This document shows, piece by piece, positions 7,896-15,986 of a DNA stretch of 64,000 nt (its first letter is position 1; the number at the start of each line of letters is the position of its first letter). Origin of the DNA: Candidatus Diapherotrites archaeon LH_S9 (lineage in GTDB: Archaea; B1Sed10-29; WALL01; JAGXON01); assembly GCA_023659865.1 (NCBI GenBank), contig JAGXON010000004.1:1-64000 (forward strand). The letters run 5' to 3'. Made by a program: the position numbers and the translations under genes. The notes beneath the pieces are model-generated. The model was not told where the DNA came from. It saw only the letters and a program-made list of their open reading frames with translations, and did not search any database.

Positions 7896-9262
7896 GACAA
7901 CTGTTCTCCAACTTTTTTATCGAAAGCAGTTAAAAATTGCTCTTTCTTAGCTCTAGGTATTCTAGCGCCAGCCGCAATAGTGTGGCCGCCTCCTTCGCCA
8001 TCAAATTTTTGAGCACATTCCTCTAAAGCCTCTCCAAGGTCAAGCCCTTTTCTTACGAGTGTCCAAGTAGCTCTTGCTGAAGCCTTGTAATTTCCTTCCT
8101 TGTTTATCGCTAGAGCAACTATTGGCTTCGAGTTATTTATAGTTTTTGTACCGTAAAGCATTCCTGCGACTATGCCGATTAAAGTTTCTTTAATGTTCTC
8201 GCCAGCATCAAGCACTTGAAAGTTTTCTTTTTCGTTCACGCCATTGTTCTGAGCCCACTGCATGCCTTCTCTCAAAAGACGTCTGTGCATCTTCAGCAAG
8301 TTCTTTGCCTTCTCGTACTCTTCTTCTCGATTTCCTTTACAGACCTCTATACCTATCCTTCCTTTCTTGTGTCTACCGCAAGCGTTCAGAAGAGTTGAAA
8401 AACCTTTACAATCCTTTATTACGGTCTTGTTTCTTTCTTGTTTGAGCTCGTAAACTTCTCCAACCATGTTCTGAAGCAAGAAATCAGGCACACCGTGAGA
8501 AAGACCGTAAGTAACAAGCTCTGAAATAAGTTTTTTCTGCTGCTCTCGATCCAGATCCACATAGTAAACGTCTGAACCCGTTGGCAGACCAATTTTTTCC
8601 AGGAAACTGTAGCAATTAGCTTCGTCTCCCGTCAAGCCAGGTAGAAAAGGGTCGCTGGAATAGCTCAGGAACTGCGCTAGAGGTCGAGTGTGCCTACCGT
8701 AAAGCTTTATATCGTTTTTCACAGTAAGAACGTTGTTTTCTTTCCCGTCTTTTATTATGTCTCTATTGGTGCCGATGACTTGCCCATCTGTTTCCTGCAT
8801 GTCACCAACCGCCCCAACGATTGCTATAGCTGCAAGATCCTTATTCTTTTTGCTCATAGCTTTTGCTGCAGCGTAAGTAACTCCTGCTCCACTTATCTCT
8901 TTGTTGCCATCGATATCAAACAGGTGAGCGTTCAAATGCGGCTTATCTGTTTCGTGAAGCGTTTCATGATGGTCGCATATGGCAAATTTGTCGAAATTGT
9001 TCTCCAGGACAGGCACCTGGCCTGAACCCATGTCGAGGACGATCACTTCTTTCCCCATCTTCTTTATTTCTTTTGCTCTTTCTTCATTCAATTGTTTAGT
9101 AGGTACTATCCTATGTGGTTTCCCAATCCTGTCGAGTGCTTTACTCATTATTCCTGCAGAAGCTAGTCCATCAGCATCATAGTGAGTGACTACTGTAAGG
9201 TCTTTTGCGTTTTCCAAGAAATCTACGACTGGTTCTGATCCTTCCACTATTCGTTCCAGCAT
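7892..9262 (-). CDS. RecJ-like DHH/DHHA1 phosphoesterase
   Basis: A 456-residue DHH-superfamily nuclease. N-terminal motifs THYDADG and VLDMGSG, then CDHHET (the DHH motif), lead to a C-terminal DHHA1 domain with GEGGGHTIAAGA. Archaeal members include GAN, the exonuclease that associates with the GINS/CMG replication complex, and other RecJ paralogues; which one this is cannot be decided here. The ATG at 9262 follows a GTGAG element; a GTG at 9271 lies directly after the stop of the upstream beta-CASP gene, so the pair is an operon. The stop codon lies within the end sequence of the adjacent TnpB relic, so the extreme C-terminus may have been altered by the insertion. Confidence 0.88.
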   Translation of the reverse strand: MLERIVEGSEPVVDFLENAKDLTVVTHYDADGLASAGIMSKALDRIGKPHRIVPTKQLNEERAKEIKKMGKEVIVLDMGSGQVPVLENNFDKFAICDHHETLHETDKPHLNAHLFDIDGNKEISGAGVTYAAAKAMSKKNKDLAAIAIVGAVGDMQETDGQVIGTNRDIIKDGKENNVLTVKNDIKLYGRHTRPLAQFLSYSSDPFLPGLTGDEANCYSFLEKIGLPTGSDVYYVDLDREQQKKLISELVTYGLSHGVPDFLLQNMVGEVYELKQERNKTVIKDCKGFSTLLNACGRHKKGRIGIEVCKGNREEEYEKAKNLLKMHRRLLREGMQWAQNNGVNEKENFQVLDAGENIKETLIGIVAGMLYGTKTINNSKPIVALAINKEGNYKASARATWTLVRKGLDLGEALEECAQKFDGEGGGHTIAAGARIPRAKKEQFLTAFDKKVGEQLS

Positions 9263-9271
9263 TTTTCTCAC

Positions 9272-10606
9272 TTATACTACTGCCCACTCGTCCAGACTTG
9301 GTGACTTTGCGCTGATGTCGAGTTTGTCTGCGAGCGTTTCTGCTAGTTCCACTGTCTTTGAAGCTTCTCCGTGAACTGTGAACAGTTGCTTGAAGTCCGG
9401 AAGGTCTTGCGCGTACTGCATCAGCTGCTGGTAGTCGGCGTGAGCTGAGAAATGGATGTTTTCGACATCGCATTTGACGTCAAGCTTCTTTTGGTTCCCT
9501 TTTTCATCGGTCACAACTACTTTTTGAACTCCGTCAAGCAGTTCTCTTCCGAGAGTTCCTTCAACTTGGTAACCGACGAGGATGACTCTGTTTTTCTTGT
9601 CTCCTGCCAGTTCCTCTAAGTATCCTACTGAAGGGCCTCCTGTGAGCATGCCGGAAGTAGCTAGGATCACTGAATCAGGGTATTTCAAGACATTTCTTTT
9701 GTTTCTGGTGCTAGGTATTTCAAAGTAATCTGATTCGAATGGATCGTCTGCAGCTGAAAGAATTCTGTTTATTATCTCTTCCTTCAGCCATTTAGAGTTC
9801 TGCCTGTGTATTCTTGTGGCTTTGTTGACCATCCCGTCCGTGAACCCTTTTGTTTTAGGGAGGAAACCGCTCTCGATATAGTTCTGTAGAGTGATCATTA
9901 TTTCTTGTCCTCTGCCGACAGCAAAAACAGGTATCAATGTTTTTCCGTTCCGCTTCATTGTTTCTTTTACTTTTTCCGCTAGTCTTCTCTGTGTTTTCTT
10001 GAGTGATTCGAGCCTGTCTTCTTTTGATCCGTAAGTGCTTTCCATTATCACTACGTCTGTTTCCGGTATATCAGTGTCTGCTGGGGGTAGTAAAGTTGTT
10101 TCTCTGTAATTAAGATCTCCTGAGTACAGGAGGCTTCTTCGGCCGTCATCGAGTCTTATTGAAGAAGAGCCGATGATGTGGCCTGAGTTGAAGAACGTTG
10201 TTTCTATTCCTCCGAATTTCTGAGGGTCTCTGAACTTTATGAGTTCTGTTCTCTTTAGTGCTTTCTTCATCGCTGACTCGCTGAAGATTTGTTTGCCCTT
10301 CATCTTCCCTATCTTACGATAATCGGCTAGTAATAGCTGCATCAGATCTCTTGTAGGCTTCGTTACTAAGAATTTGCCTTTGAATCCTTTTTCGACTAAG
10401 AAAGGTGCGAATCCAGAGTGATCTAAGTGAGCGTGACTGATCGCGACGTAATCTATTTTTTTTGCTAGTTTCTTGTTTATGTCGGGGAATTCTTCCCCGC
10501 TGCCTAGTTTGACTCCAGAATCTAGGAGGATCTTTTTGCCTTTAGTTTCAACTAAGACTGCAGATCTTCCTACTTCTTTTGCCGAACCTAGAAATTGTAT
10601 TTCCAT
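9272..10606 (-). CDS. Beta-CASP metallo-beta-lactamase nuclease (RNA processing)
   Basis: A 444-residue metallo-beta-lactamase/beta-CASP protein. Zinc motif HAHLDH (58-63), later SGHIIGSSS and a YSGDLNY motif, the beta-CASP segment with FAVGRGQE and MLTGGPS, and closing HFSAHADY and FTVHGE motifs are all present. It lacks the N-terminal KH domains of the long archaeal CPSF1 type and matches the short aCPSF2/RNase J-like class, which acts as RNA endo- or 5'-3' exonuclease in maturation and decay. It is first in the operon with the RecJ-like gene. Confidence 0.9.
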   Translation of the reverse strand: MEIQFLGSAKEVGRSAVLVETKGKKILLDSGVKLGSGEEFPDINKKLAKKIDYVAISHAHLDHSGFAPFLVEKGFKGKFLVTKPTRDLMQLLLADYRKIGKMKGKQIFSESAMKKALKRTELIKFRDPQKFGGIETTFFNSGHIIGSSSIRLDDGRRSLLYSGDLNYRETTLLPPADTDIPETDVVIMESTYGSKEDRLESLKKTQRRLAEKVKETMKRNGKTLIPVFAVGRGQEIMITLQNYIESGFLPKTKGFTDGMVNKATRIHRQNSKWLKEEIINRILSAADDPFESDYFEIPSTRNKRNVLKYPDSVILATSGMLTGGPSVGYLEELAGDKKNRVILVGYQVEGTLGRELLDGVQKVVVTDEKGNQKKLDVKCDVENIHFSAHADYQQLMQYAQDLPDFKQLFTVHGEASKTVELAETLADKLDISAKSPSLDEWAVV

Positions 10607-10679
10607 TGTTATGTTATCTCGTTTGTTGATTTAAAAAAATCTCTTATTTAGTAAAGAGGGGGTTAATGAATAATTATTG

Positions 10680-10813
10680 GTGGAAACATATATAAAACCT
10701 TGACTAGAATTTTTGGGTTGAAGGAAAGTACGTGCAAATTTTTCTTTTCAACCAAAAAAGTCAAATATTTTAATAGATAAGGGCACTAATTAGAAGCAAC
10801 AGTTTTTGGAGGT
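10680..10813 (+). promoter_or_regulatory. Divergent promoter region and Shine-Dalgarno for the coiled-coil gene
   Basis: The 213-bp gap between the divergent beta-CASP and coiled-coil genes is AT-rich. A TATA-like CATATATAAAA occurs at about 10686-10696. A strong GGAGGT at 10808-10813 lies 6 nt before a TTG codon and fixes the TTG at 10820 as the start of the next gene. No other structure was seen. Confidence 0.5.
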
Positions 10814-10819
10814 AGGAAA

Positions 10820-12055
10820 TTGGCAGAACTTGTGCTCCTTCTGGGAGCAGCAACCATTGGGCTCGTTGTAGGAGTCGTTATAGTCTTAGTAAAGTACTAT
10901 AAGCCTTTTTCGTTTCCTGTACCAAAAAAAGGAAAGAAAGAAGGCTGGAAACAACTTAAGAGACTATGTAAAGAACGTGCGAAGGTTAAATCAAAGCGAG
11001 ACGCACTTAAAGATAGTTATAAAGCTAAAAAAGTGGATGAGTCTACTTATGTTTCAAGGGACTCCAAGTACGAGCACAAACTAGATGCTCTTGATGCAGA
11101 GATAAATAAGTTAGTCAAAGAGCTATCGGAAGAATTCTTACCGGAAAGACTTAGCGAGGAAGCAAAAAAGTTCAAGGAAATGACCGACCTCGTAAACCTG
11201 AGAAGAAAAGCCCAGGAACTAAGCAAGGAAAAAAATAAACTCGAGAACAAATTAGACTCTCTCTCAGTTGAACTCGATGAAACGGAAAGCATGGAAGAAG
11301 AAGCCACTGAAAGAGCAAAGAAACTCGAAAAACAACTTGAAAAAGAGAGAAAGAAGAAAAAAGAACTAGAGAGCAACATAGAAGATTTAAAGAACACCAT
11401 TGAGGGGTTCAAAGAAGAAAAAGAACAAGGAGGCAAGAAAAGAAAAGCCAAGAGACTGGAGAACCTCAGAAAAGAAAACAAAATCCTCAGGGAAAGAATA
11501 GACAGAGTAAAGAAGAGACAAGATAATACATCGAAACAACTTAAAGTTCTGGAAGTGCTCATGGACAGATACGACCAAGAACTGGCCGACAAGGAATCAA
11601 AAACAGCCTCTGAACTGAAATCATTAATTAAGCCAAAATCAGAGACAGTTAAGGATCTTGTAAAAGCTCACGACAGCCCAAGAAAATCATTCGAGTTCGT
11701 TAGAGATGAAGTAGAGGAAATAAATCCAAACATAGAAATCTGGTTATCGCCAGACGATATAGACACAATAAGAGCAGCCGACCACGAAGACCGAGCCATA
11801 CTACTTTGCTCGATGCTGAAAGCGATGGGAGAAGATGCAAAAGTAATAGTAATCGAACTGATGAACGGCATGGAAAGAGCACTAGTGCTGTTCACTAAAG
11901 ATTCCTGGGACTACCTGCTCGACCTCGAAGAAATAAGAGAGTTCAGCGACTACAAAGGCAAGAAAGAAGAACTTTTAAAGGAATACTCGTATAAGAAAAG
12001 CCCAGTAAAAGAAGTTCTTTACGAATTCAACGACAAAAAATACGAGGCATCATAA
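10820..12055 (+). CDS. Membrane-anchored coiled-coil protein with degenerate transglutaminase-like end
   Basis: 411 residues starting at TTG with GGAGGT upstream. One N-terminal membrane helix (residues 3-26) is followed by a basic stretch, then a long Lys/Glu coiled coil (about 35-270). The C-terminal 130 residues (about 285-411) resemble a transglutaminase-core fold: an AADHEDRAILLCSMLKAMG helix where active enzymes have C-D-A, then VIVIELM, ALVLF and WDYLLDLEE. The catalytic Cys is not at its usual place and the His is replaced, so it is probably inactive and may bind peptides. It heads the run with ferredoxin, geranylgeranyl reductase, rhomboid and NFACT. Topology suggests a cytoplasmic coil tethered to the membrane. 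Confidence 0.7.
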   Translation: MAELVLLLGAATIGLVVGVVIVLVKYYKPFSFPVPKKGKKEGWKQLKRLCKERAKVKSKRDALKDSYKAKKVDESTYVSRDSKYEHKLDALDAEINKLVKELSEEFLPERLSEEAKKFKEMTDLVNLRRKAQELSKEKNKLENKLDSLSVELDETESMEEEATERAKKLEKQLEKERKKKKELESNIEDLKNTIEGFKEEKEQGGKKRKAKRLENLRKENKILRERIDRVKKRQDNTSKQLKVLEVLMDRYDQELADKESKTASELKSLIKPKSETVKDLVKAHDSPRKSFEFVRDEVEEINPNIEIWLSPDDIDTIRAADHEDRAILLCSMLKAMGEDAKVIVIELMNGMERALVLFTKDSWDYLLDLEEIREFSDYKGKKEELLKEYSYKKSPVKEVLYEFNDKKYEAS

Positions 12056-12056
12056 C

Positions 12057-12239
12057 ATGTCAGTCAAGATAGATCACGAGAAATGCATGCACTGCGGCGG
12101 ATGCGTATCAGTATGCCCAGTACTTGCAATGGAGCTAAAAGAAGGAAAAATCGAACACCTCCCAGAAAAATGCATCGACTGCGGAGCCTGCATAAAAGTC
12201 TGTCCAGTCGGCGCAATAAAAAAGGAGGAAGAAAAATGA
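12057..12239 (+). CDS. Two-cluster 4Fe-4S ferredoxin
   Basis: A 60-residue ferredoxin with two complete CxxCxxCxxxCP motifs, CMHCGGCVSVCP (about 11-22) and CIDCGACIKVCP (about 41-52), so it should bind two 4Fe-4S clusters. It starts one base after the previous stop and its own stop overlaps the start of the geranylgeranyl reductase gene (ATGA). The tight coupling suggests it is the electron donor for that flavoenzyme, which in archaea takes electrons from reduced ferredoxin or a similar carrier; the pairing is inference from context. Confidence 0.93.
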   Translation: MSVKIDHEKCMHCGGCVSVCPVLAMELKEGKIEHLPEKCIDCGACIKVCPVGAIKKEEEK

Positions 12240-13441
12240 ATTACGACAAAAAATGGGACGTAATAGTTGTTGGAGCCGGACCAGGGGGTTCAAAAACAGC
12301 AGAAGAATTTGCAAAAAGAGGAGCAAAAACACTCGTAGTGGAGAAAAAACAACAGATAGGACCCCCAAAAAGATGCGGAGAAGGCCTATCACAAAGATGG
12401 ATGGAGATAGCGAACCTTGATCCTGACCCTACCTGGACGCTTCAGAAAATAACTGGAACAGTACTTGTAGCACCTAACGGAGAAGAGGCATGGATTGACA
12501 CCGAAGACAAAGACCAAGCAGGATACATAATCGAAAGAAGCAAATTCGAAAAAGACCTCGCCTCTGATGCGATAAGAGCTGGCTCTAAGTTTATGCTTAA
12601 AGCAAGAGCAGCTGACTTAGTAAAAGAAAACGGGAAGATTGCCGGAGTCAAAGTAGTGAGAGAAGGAAAACCAATAACTCTTAAATCAGATATCGTGGTT
12701 GGAGCAGACGGAGTAGACTCAATGATAGCAAGAAAAGCAGGACTTAACTCCACCCTACCTCTATCAGAATGTGATTCAGGCTACCAATACGAGATGACAG
12801 GCGTGGACTTGAAAGACCCGCACAAAATGGAACTTTACTTCGGTTCAGAAGCAGCAAACAGAGGCTACGTCTGGATATTCCCAAAAGGAAGCGACATAGC
12901 CAATGTTGGAGTAGGAATAACAGGAGAAGACGAAAAAACAGCTAAACACTACCTCGACAGATGGATGAAACACAACCAAGAAAGATTCAAAAACGCGTCA
13001 ATAACCGAAATAAACTCAGGAGTAGTTCCCGTAACCAGTCCAATAGATCAAATGGTATCACACGGTCTCATGCTTGTTGGAGACTCTGCAAGAATGGTTA
13101 ACCCAATGCACGGAGGGGGAATAGGACCAGCACTCGAAGCAGGGATCATGGCAGCAGAAATAGGAGTTCCGGCACTAGAAAAAGGTGCTGAAAAACAATT
13201 CCTCCAGCCATACCAAGAAAAATGGGAAGAAAAAAGAGGAAAAAACTTCAAAAAAATCCTTAAAGTACGACACTTTTTCGAAAAACTTTCAGACAAACAC
13301 CTGAACCTGATAGCAGAAAATGCAGACCCAGACGTACTCCTCAACCTAGGGCACAGGAAAAGCCTTTCAAAAATAGCAAAAACGCTACTTAAATCCAGTC
13401 CACAATCAATAGGGTTCGTTAAAGACTACATAACAAAATGA
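12236..13441 (+). CDS. Geranylgeranyl reductase family flavoprotein
   Basis: A 401-residue FAD enzyme likely to saturate the isoprenoid double bonds of archaeal ether lipids (digeranylgeranylglycerophospholipid reductase). Features: Rossmann GAGPGG (about 12-17), the substrate-site motif PPKRCGEGLS (about 42-51), the second FAD motif VGADGVDSMIARKAG and the C-terminal GDSARMVNPMHGGGIGPALEAG block (about 283-304). The length is standard for the family. ATG at 12236 overlaps the ferredoxin stop; its stop overlaps the rhomboid start, so ferredoxin, reductase and rhomboid are translationally linked. Confidence 0.92.
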   Translation: MNYDKKWDVIVVGAGPGGSKTAEEFAKRGAKTLVVEKKQQIGPPKRCGEGLSQRWMEIANLDPDPTWTLQKITGTVLVAPNGEEAWIDTEDKDQAGYIIERSKFEKDLASDAIRAGSKFMLKARAADLVKENGKIAGVKVVREGKPITLKSDIVVGADGVDSMIARKAGLNSTLPLSECDSGYQYEMTGVDLKDPHKMELYFGSEAANRGYVWIFPKGSDIANVGVGITGEDEKTAKHYLDRWMKHNQERFKNASITEINSGVVPVTSPIDQMVSHGLMLVGDSARMVNPMHGGGIGPALEAGIMAAEIGVPALEKGAEKQFLQPYQEKWEEKRGKNFKKILKVRHFFEKLSDKHLNLIAENADPDVLLNLGHRKSLSKIAKTLLKSSPQSIGFVKDYITK

Positions 13442-14298
13442 AAATAAAAACTCCTCTAGTGACGATAGGCCTCACTCTCTTCTCAATAGTTCTTTACCTT
13501 GCTCTATCAAAAGGAGCACCCTACGTACACCCAATAACAGAAATGACGAAATTCGGCCTATACAAAGGAAACGTTCTAGGCCTAGCGGCCTATTCCTTCA
13601 CTCATATTGGTATAAGACACTTAATCAGCAACATGGTCGTGTTCTTTTCTATGGGGTCGCTCCTGGAACAACACATAGAAGGAAAACACGTACTAGGGAT
13701 ATTTGTTTCCTCCGGCGTCCTCTCAGGATTTATCTACTCTATGATATATCCTTCGGTATGGGTGGTAGGAGCAAGTGCATCAATAGCAGGGATAATAGCA
13801 GCAGCGGTAATAGCGGACTTCAAAAAAGCTGTTCCCGTGCTCATAATCTCTGTTCTATCGATATCATTCATATTTTTTCCGTTAACAAACCACTCTCTTT
13901 CTTTTCTCCAGCAAGAGAAGAAAGAAGCAAGCCTTAAATCAATGGAAGAGGTAACTAAACTTAATACATCAGTTCAATCAATCCAAGAGCAAGTAGAAGT
14001 ACTGGGGAAAAAGATAGAGGCAGGAAATGCAACCGAAGAAGAAATAATCCAGTACCAGACCCTTCAAACAAAAATGCAGAGCATTTCAACTGAAATGCAG
14101 CAAGAAGCAGCTCAAGCAGAGCAAAAACAAAAAGAAAAAAAAGCAATATCTGAAGGAATGGAAACAGAATCGATGGCTCCTGTATCAAACCTCATACACA
14201 TCTTTGGAGTACTGACAGCAGTACTTTACTTAGCTATATTGGATAAGGAACTATTCTACAAATTTAAGAGGGATATAGTTGGAATTTTCAAATCTTGA
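13438..14298 (+). CDS. Rhomboid-family intramembrane protease with inserted coiled coil
   Basis: A 286-residue integral membrane protein. The rhomboid hallmarks are there: HLISNMVVFFSMGSLLE in the second helix region, the serine motif VGASASIAG (catalytic Ser near residue 112) and a His in NLIHIFG (about 254) in the last helix. Between the fifth membrane helix (ending near residue 150) and the His-bearing helix lies a hydrophilic Gln/Glu/Lys-rich insertion of about 90 residues, predicted as coiled coil, which ordinary rhomboids lack. Such proteases cut membrane-anchored substrates within the bilayer. ATGA overlap with the reductase gene. The family call is good, the substrate unknown. Confidence 0.8.
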   Translation: MKIKTPLVTIGLTLFSIVLYLALSKGAPYVHPITEMTKFGLYKGNVLGLAAYSFTHIGIRHLISNMVVFFSMGSLLEQHIEGKHVLGIFVSSGVLSGFIYSMIYPSVWVVGASASIAGIIAAAVIADFKKAVPVLIISVLSISFIFFPLTNHSLSFLQQEKKEASLKSMEEVTKLNTSVQSIQEQVEVLGKKIEAGNATEEEIIQYQTLQTKMQSISTEMQQEAAQAEQKQKEKKAISEGMETESMAPVSNLIHIFGVLTAVLYLAILDKELFYKFKRDIVGIFKS

Positions 14299-15283
14299 AA
14301 CCCATGAAATCGTTGAAGAACTCCAGAAAGTTCTGGATGAAAGAGTCAAAAAAGTCCAGCTAGTCTCTGAAAAAGAATACAAGCTAAGACTCGAGAAAAA
14401 CAACATTGTAATAGCTCCTCCAGAAGCTCTTTACCTCACTAAAAGACCATACCCTGCAAAAAGACCTGACAACTTCTCCATGTATGCCAGGAAAAGACTT
14501 AGCGGAAAAAGAGTCAAAAAGATAACTCAAAACAATTTTGACAGAGTCATAACAATCCATTTTGAAGACGGCTACAAGCTCATTGCAGAACTATTCGGAG
14601 AAGGCAACCTCATCCTACTCGACAAAGCCAATCTAACTCGAAAGGCCCTTGAATACCAAGAATGGCGGGATAGAAAAATAAAAAAGAAAGAAGAATACCG
14701 CTACCCGCAACCCAGAGGCAAAGATCCCTTCAAGATGAACGAAGAGGGATTTGTTGAACAAACAAAAAACGAAAGAGCGCTCAAAGCACTAAAGAAACTT
14801 CTTAACATGGGAGAAAAGTACTTGAAAGAAATATGCCAAGCCACAGAAATTCAAGAACAGGAAAAACTCAACGAAGAAAAGTCAAAAAAACTATTTAAGG
14901 AACTTAAAGAACTTCTCAAAAAGCAAAGGAAACCAGGAATACAAACCGAACCAGTCATATTTCCATTAAAATCAGTTGAAGAAGAATTCGAAGAAAAAGA
15001 ATCCTTTAACGCGGCTGTAGATGACTACAGGGCAAAAGAAAAAAAGTCCAGAAAAAAGCAAACAAAAGAAAAAAAGCTATCAAAACTGCAGCACAGGCTA
15101 AAACAACAAAAGAACGCCAGAAAAAAATTCAAGGAACAAATAAAACAATACAAAGAGAAAGGCAACTGGATCTACAATCACTTGAATGAACTAAAGCAAG
15201 TGTTCATGCAAGAGGATTTCAATAAAAAAATAGACGGCCTCAAGATTAAAAGGAAAGGAAAAAAGCTAGTGCTCGAGGAATAA
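14279..15283 (+). CDS. Short NFACT protein (archaeal Rqc2/NEMF homologue without NFACT-R)
   Basis: 334 residues. The N-terminal 150 residues match the NFACT-N domain (VKKVQLVSEKEYKLRLEK, then Y..KRPDNFSMYARKRLSGKRV and FGEGNLILLD). A helical region follows, then a long basic coiled coil (about 245-315). Full NEMF/RqcH proteins have about 550-700 residues, with a second coil arm and the NFACT-R domain at the C-terminus; those are absent and the frame ends cleanly before a convergent gene. Family members bind stalled large ribosomal subunits and peptidyl-tRNA. TTG start at 14279 has GAGGG 6 nt upstream and overlaps the rhomboid gene by 20 bp. Confidence 0.8.
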   Translation: MEFSNLETHEIVEELQKVLDERVKKVQLVSEKEYKLRLEKNNIVIAPPEALYLTKRPYPAKRPDNFSMYARKRLSGKRVKKITQNNFDRVITIHFEDGYKLIAELFGEGNLILLDKANLTRKALEYQEWRDRKIKKKEEYRYPQPRGKDPFKMNEEGFVEQTKNERALKALKKLLNMGEKYLKEICQATEIQEQEKLNEEKSKKLFKELKELLKKQRKPGIQTEPVIFPLKSVEEEFEEKESFNAAVDDYRAKEKKSRKKQTKEKKLSKLQHRLKQQKNARKKFKEQIKQYKEKGNWIYNHLNELKQVFMQEDFNKKIDGLKIKRKGKKLVLEE

Positions 15284-15544
15284 TTACTGAAGAGTGCTTT
15301 CCTCAACCACTACTACATCACTAACAGCAGAAACTGCTTTAAACGGTACTGAAACAGTATCGCTACCTTTAGCTATCCCTCTCGCGAAAGAGCTTTCTTT
15401 GTTCAACTCTATGACAAAGGTCTCCAAATCCCCATTCATTTCATCTATTTCTATGTCACTAAGCCTTCCGATCGTTTCTCCTTTGTCGGTAATTACTTTC
15501 TTACCGCCTAACTGTTTTGCTATAGCAAATTTGCGGGTTACCAT
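15284..15544 (-). CDS. PRC-barrel domain protein
   Basis: An 86-residue single PRC-barrel: GKKVITDKGETIGRLSDIEID, then the strand ETFVIEL, and a VSVPFKAVSAVSDVVVV end, as in the small stand-alone PRC-barrel proteins common in archaea. The fold is shared with the H subunit of photosynthetic reaction centres and the ribosome maturation factor RimM. Archaeal stand-alone forms have been linked to cell-division complexes with FtsZ and SepF in haloarchaea (established for other species). ATG at 15544 follows GTGAT; earlier in-frame codons are unlikely starts. It converges with the NFACT gene and directly abuts its stop. Confidence 0.85.
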   Translation of the reverse strand: MVTRKFAIAKQLGGKKVITDKGETIGRLSDIEIDEMNGDLETFVIELNKESSFARGIAKGSDTVSVPFKAVSAVSDVVVVEESTLQ

Positions 15545-15617
15545 ATGTATCACTAACTCCAAACACTATTAGAAAGGATTCATTTAAAAAGTTTTCCATC
15601 AAAAAAACAATACAAAG

Positions 15618-15986
15618 ATGAAGATAAGAATAAACATCAACGGAATAGAGCTAGAAGGAGAGCTCAACGGAGACAACCCTGACGCCTCAGACAACATATA
15701 CTCAGTACTACCCTTGAACTCTAAGATAAGGACATGGGGAGACGAAATATACTTCCCCATACCTACAGATCTCTTTTTAGTCAACACAACAACCAATGTA
15801 AAAGTAGGGGACATAGCATACTGGGAAGGCGGAACCGCACTATGCATATTCTTCGGACCGACTCCAAAAAGCACAGGAGACCAACCCATTCCAGTTTCCC
15901 CCGTAGGAATCCTCGGGGGAGTACGGAAACCAGAAAAGCTGAAAGGAGTTAAAGAAGGGCAAAACATTCACGTGGAGGCAATATAA
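15618..15986 (+). CDS. Cyclophilin-like fold protein (TM1367 type)
   Basis: A 122-residue protein of the small cyclophilin-like family found widely in archaea. The pattern of an N-terminal KIRINI strand, GDEIYFPIP (about 40-48), VGDIAYWEGGTALCIFFGPTP (about 63-83) and PVSPVGILGG near the end is typical. The fold resembles peptidyl-prolyl isomerases but the activity of this family is not established. The next gene, taw1, shares one base with its stop codon, so they are cotranscribed; no functional tie is known. Confidence 0.8.
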   Translation: MKIRININGIELEGELNGDNPDASDNIYSVLPLNSKIRTWGDEIYFPIPTDLFLVNTTTNVKVGDIAYWEGGTALCIFFGPTPKSTGDQPIPVSPVGILGGVRKPEKLKGVKEGQNIHVEAI

